Shown here: positions 6,407 through 7,207 of the stretch, piece after piece
Layout: every line of letters starts with the position of its first letter
How positions within the stretch are numbered: position 1 is the stretch's first letter
Assembly: GCA_913009765.1 (NCBI GenBank)
Contig: CAJVYT010000220.1
Location: 1 to 7,207 of the forward strand
Length of the DNA stretch: 7,207 bases
From: an uncultured candidate division Zixibacteria bacterium
Lineage (GTDB): Bacteria > Zixibacteria > MSB-5A5 > GN15 > FEB-12
Reading direction: 5' to 3'
The notes under the pieces: model-generated
Seen by the model: the letters and a program-made list of their open reading frames with translations, nothing else
Told to the model about the DNA's origin: nothing
The model's database searches: none
Made by a program: the position numbers and the translations under genes

Positions 6407-6529
6407 TTACAGTAAAATGGGTTCGTTTTTTGAAATAGCGTTATTTTTTTCTTTGCCTTGTTCGATTATAGGTCCGGTTGATTGTTTGGCGTTTTCTCGG
6501 TTGGTTTTGGTTTGTTTTGATAGGGTCAT
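6407..6529 (-). CDS. 40-residue ORF with an NRxNAxxSTGP motif
   Basis: The ATG at 6529 is preceded by AGAGGA with five bases between, the best ribosome-binding site in the window. The product begins MTLSKQTKTNRENAKQSTGP and then reads IIEQGKEKNNAISKNEPILL before TAA. It resembles a short motif I know from small, often multicopy bacterial proteins of unknown function, NRxNAxxSTGPxTxEGKxxxxxNAxxHG. Here NRENAKQSTGP is clear, EQGK stands for EGK, and NAISKN stands where NALKHG is usual. Full members tend to be longer, so this may be a truncated or decaying copy. It is highly charged, with no membrane segment or signal peptide. It sits alone among short repeats, so mobility of the family or a pseudogene state are both possible. 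No function is claimed. Confidence 0.55.
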   Translation of the reverse strand: MTLSKQTKTNRENAKQSTGPIIEQGKEKNNAISKNEPILL

Positions 6530-6617
6530 ATTTTTCCTCTTGGGTGATGATTTTATTAATGAAGAAGAGTTAGTTTTTTAGGGTGATGTTGTAGAGAAAG
6601 TGGGGGATGTTATGAAG

Positions 6618-6635
6618 GCAGATGAGTACGTCTGC
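6618..6635. repeat. small hairpin GCAGAT/GTCTGC
   Basis: GCAGAT (6618-6623) pairs with GTCTGC (6630-6635), including one G-T pair, around GAGTAC. It lies between the GGGTGATG repeats and hairpin copy 2. Confidence 0.4.
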
Positions 6636-6648
6636 TTTGCACTAAATT

Positions 6649-6671
6649 GTCAGGTATCGGGGAGACCTGAC
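6649..6671. repeat. hairpin repeat, copy 2 (GTCAGGT/ACCTGAC)
   Basis: GTCAGGT and ACCTGAC pair perfectly over 7 bp. The right half, GGGGAGACCTGAC, is identical to the hairpin at 6128-6146, 523 bp away, while the loop side differs by a few bases. Preserved pairing in spite of these differences suggests a structured repeat family. Confidence 0.65.
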
Positions 6672-6687
6672 CTACTAAAGCTGAATG

Positions 6688-6709
6688 GAGGGTTTATCAA
6701 CAAGCCCTC
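6688..6709. repeat. 20-nt repeat, copy 2, as an 8-bp hairpin
   Basis: The 20 bases from 6688 match those from 6329 exactly. Here the following TC completes an 8-bp stem, GAGGGTTT against AAGCCCTC (one G-T pair), around ATCAAC. It is followed by GGGATGACAT, the reverse complement of a TGTCATTCC-like end, so this is probably a rearranged relative of the 6292-6364 element. Confidence 0.7.
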
Positions 6710-6797
6710 AAGTTGGGATGACATTTGGGGTTGGGAATGTAATAGCTTCAGGATAATTTCATGTACTAAATAAAGTCTTTAGTTTTACAATTATATA

Positions 6798-6825
6798 TTG
6801 ACTTTTTCAATTCTTTTACTACATA
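6798..6825 (+). promoter_or_regulatory. possible sigma-70 promoter for the Nudix gene
   Basis: TTGACT (6798-6803) is followed after 16 bases by TACATA (6820-6825). The -35 is good and the -10 poor. A second possibility is CTGACA (6830-6835) with TATAGG (6853-6858) at 17 bases, but that would start transcription at the ATG and waste the clear ribosome site. Confidence 0.3.
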
Positions 6826-6866
6826 GTTCCTGACAATAAAAATAAATAAAAGTATAGGAATTATAG

Positions 6867-7147
6867 ATGCATAAAAACTCTACCAATATCAAAATAGAAT
6901 CACCGGGGGTCAATGTTGCCGTGGTGAGAAAAACATACGACGGCTGGGAATATCTGCTTTTGAAACGGTCTGAAAAAGAATCATACAGCGGTTTTTGGGG
7001 ATTTATGACCGGCGGAAAACAGGGGACAGAAACAGTTGCTCAGGTTGTTGTACGGGAATTATCTGAAGAAACTAAACTGACTCCAAAATCAATGTGGGCA
7101 ACAGAGCATGTAGTCCAATTTTATGAGCCGGAATATGACTCTATTTG
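6867..7147 (+). CDS. Nudix hydrolase (3'-truncated by adapter)
   Basis: This is the N-terminal 93 residues of a Nudix-family pyrophosphohydrolase, which would cleave a nucleoside diphosphate linked to another group. The Nudix box occupies residues 49-71 and follows Gx5Ex7REUxEExGU, with E55, R63-E64 and the metal-binding E67-E68; K70 replaces the usual glycine. Around it, VNVAVVRK, YLLLKRS and GFWGFMTGG are typical of the fold and most like dihydroneopterin-triphosphate/dATP-type enzymes (NudB group), but the substrate cannot be fixed. Usual length is about 140-160 residues, so a third or more is missing. The start is supported by AGGA at 6856-6859, seven bases before the ATG. The apparent stop TGA at 7146-7148 is false: its last base is the first base of the sequencing adapter. 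The gene is partial, not a pseudogene. Confidence 0.9.
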
Positions 7148-7207
7148 AGATCGGAAGAGCGTCGTGTAGGGAAAGAGTGTAGATCTCGGTGGTCGCCGTA
7201 TCATTAA
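7148..7207. other. Illumina TruSeq adapter contamination at contig end
   Basis: Bases 7148-7205 are the full 58-base reverse complement of the TruSeq Universal (P5) adapter, from AGATCGGAAGAGCGTCGTGT through to GCCGTATCATT. There is no index inside it, as in single-index libraries. The final AA lies past the adapter end, as seen when a read runs off a short insert. This is synthetic sequence and should be trimmed. Confidence 0.98.

Larger units (their letters stand above)
5977..6866. other. repeat-rich intergenic region with no conventional gene
   Basis: This 890-bp stretch between the antiporter and the Nudix gene has no long ORF with family features. It holds a cluster of short hairpins and direct repeats (listed separately), a 40-codon minus-strand ORF at 6407-6529, and candidate promoters at both ends. 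Several words recur at a distance: GGGGAGACCTGAC at 6136 and 6659; a 20-nt unit at 6329 and 6688; ATTATAAAAACATT at 6209 and 6271; GGGTGATG at 6542 and 6581. The picture is of interspersed non-coding elements that have accumulated here. Confidence 0.7.

Noticed and set aside
6396..6581. 61-codon + strand ORF starting with GTG
   Set aside because: It lies antisense to the better supported 6407-6529 ORF, has no ribosome site, and its hydrophobic T-rich translation reflects the A-rich opposite strand.
6733..6747. GG-N10-GC spacing resembling a second sigma-54 promoter before the Nudix gene
   Set aside because: Only the GG, GC and a few bases match; TTGC is absent and the gene has a plausible sigma-70 alternative.
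6080..6760. CRISPR array
   Set aside because: Repeats are few, unequal in type and irregularly spaced; no regular repeat-spacer pattern and no cas gene.
7148..7207. Terminal stretch as a regulatory or coding sequence
   Set aside because: It is an exact sequencing adapter, not genomic DNA.

Overview
The window is a low-GC (roughly mid-30s percent by eye) bacterial chromosome segment. It carries three two-component genes, one of them a sigma-54-dependent (NtrC-family) activator. This gene content and the lack of clear Shine-Dalgarno sites before most genes suit a Gram-negative-type, possibly uncultivated, lineage. I cannot place it in a phylum from the sequence alone. The right edge is not biological: the last 60 bases are an Illumina TruSeq adapter plus two trailing bases, so the window ends at the raw end of a contig.

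Left block (1-4006, + strand): the C-terminal ATPase half of a histidine kinase overlaps a 719-residue REC-GAF-GAF-like-HisKA-HATPase hybrid kinase. After 80 bp comes a 474-residue NtrC-type regulator (REC, AAA+ sigma-54 interaction domain, Fis-type HTH). The likely logic is a branched phosphorelay: kinase 1 phosphorylates the receiver of kinase 2, and kinase 2 phosphorylates the NtrC-like protein. The NtrC-like gene also has a near-consensus sigma-70 promoter so close to its start codon that its transcript would be almost leaderless.

Middle block (4007-5976): the gap after the regulator holds a perfect palindrome (possible activator site) and, about 150 bp further on, a good -24/-12 sigma-54 promoter. 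That promoter faces a 146-residue degenerate GGDEF-like protein whose signature is replaced by ASNKI. The regulator may therefore control its immediate neighbour. A strong 12-bp hairpin separates this gene from a convergent CPA2-type cation/proton antiporter, which has its own sigma-70-like promoter.

Right block (5977-7147): about 890 bp without a conventional gene. It is rich in short dispersed repeats and hairpins: a 20-nt exact repeat, a 13-nt exact repeat inside two hairpins, a 14-bp palindrome and several direct repeats. Embedded in it on the minus strand is a 40-codon ORF with a good Shine-Dalgarno and the NRxNAxxSTGP motif, missed by a length-filtered search. A Nudix hydrolase gene follows, cut after codon 93 by the adapter; its apparent stop codon uses the first adapter base.
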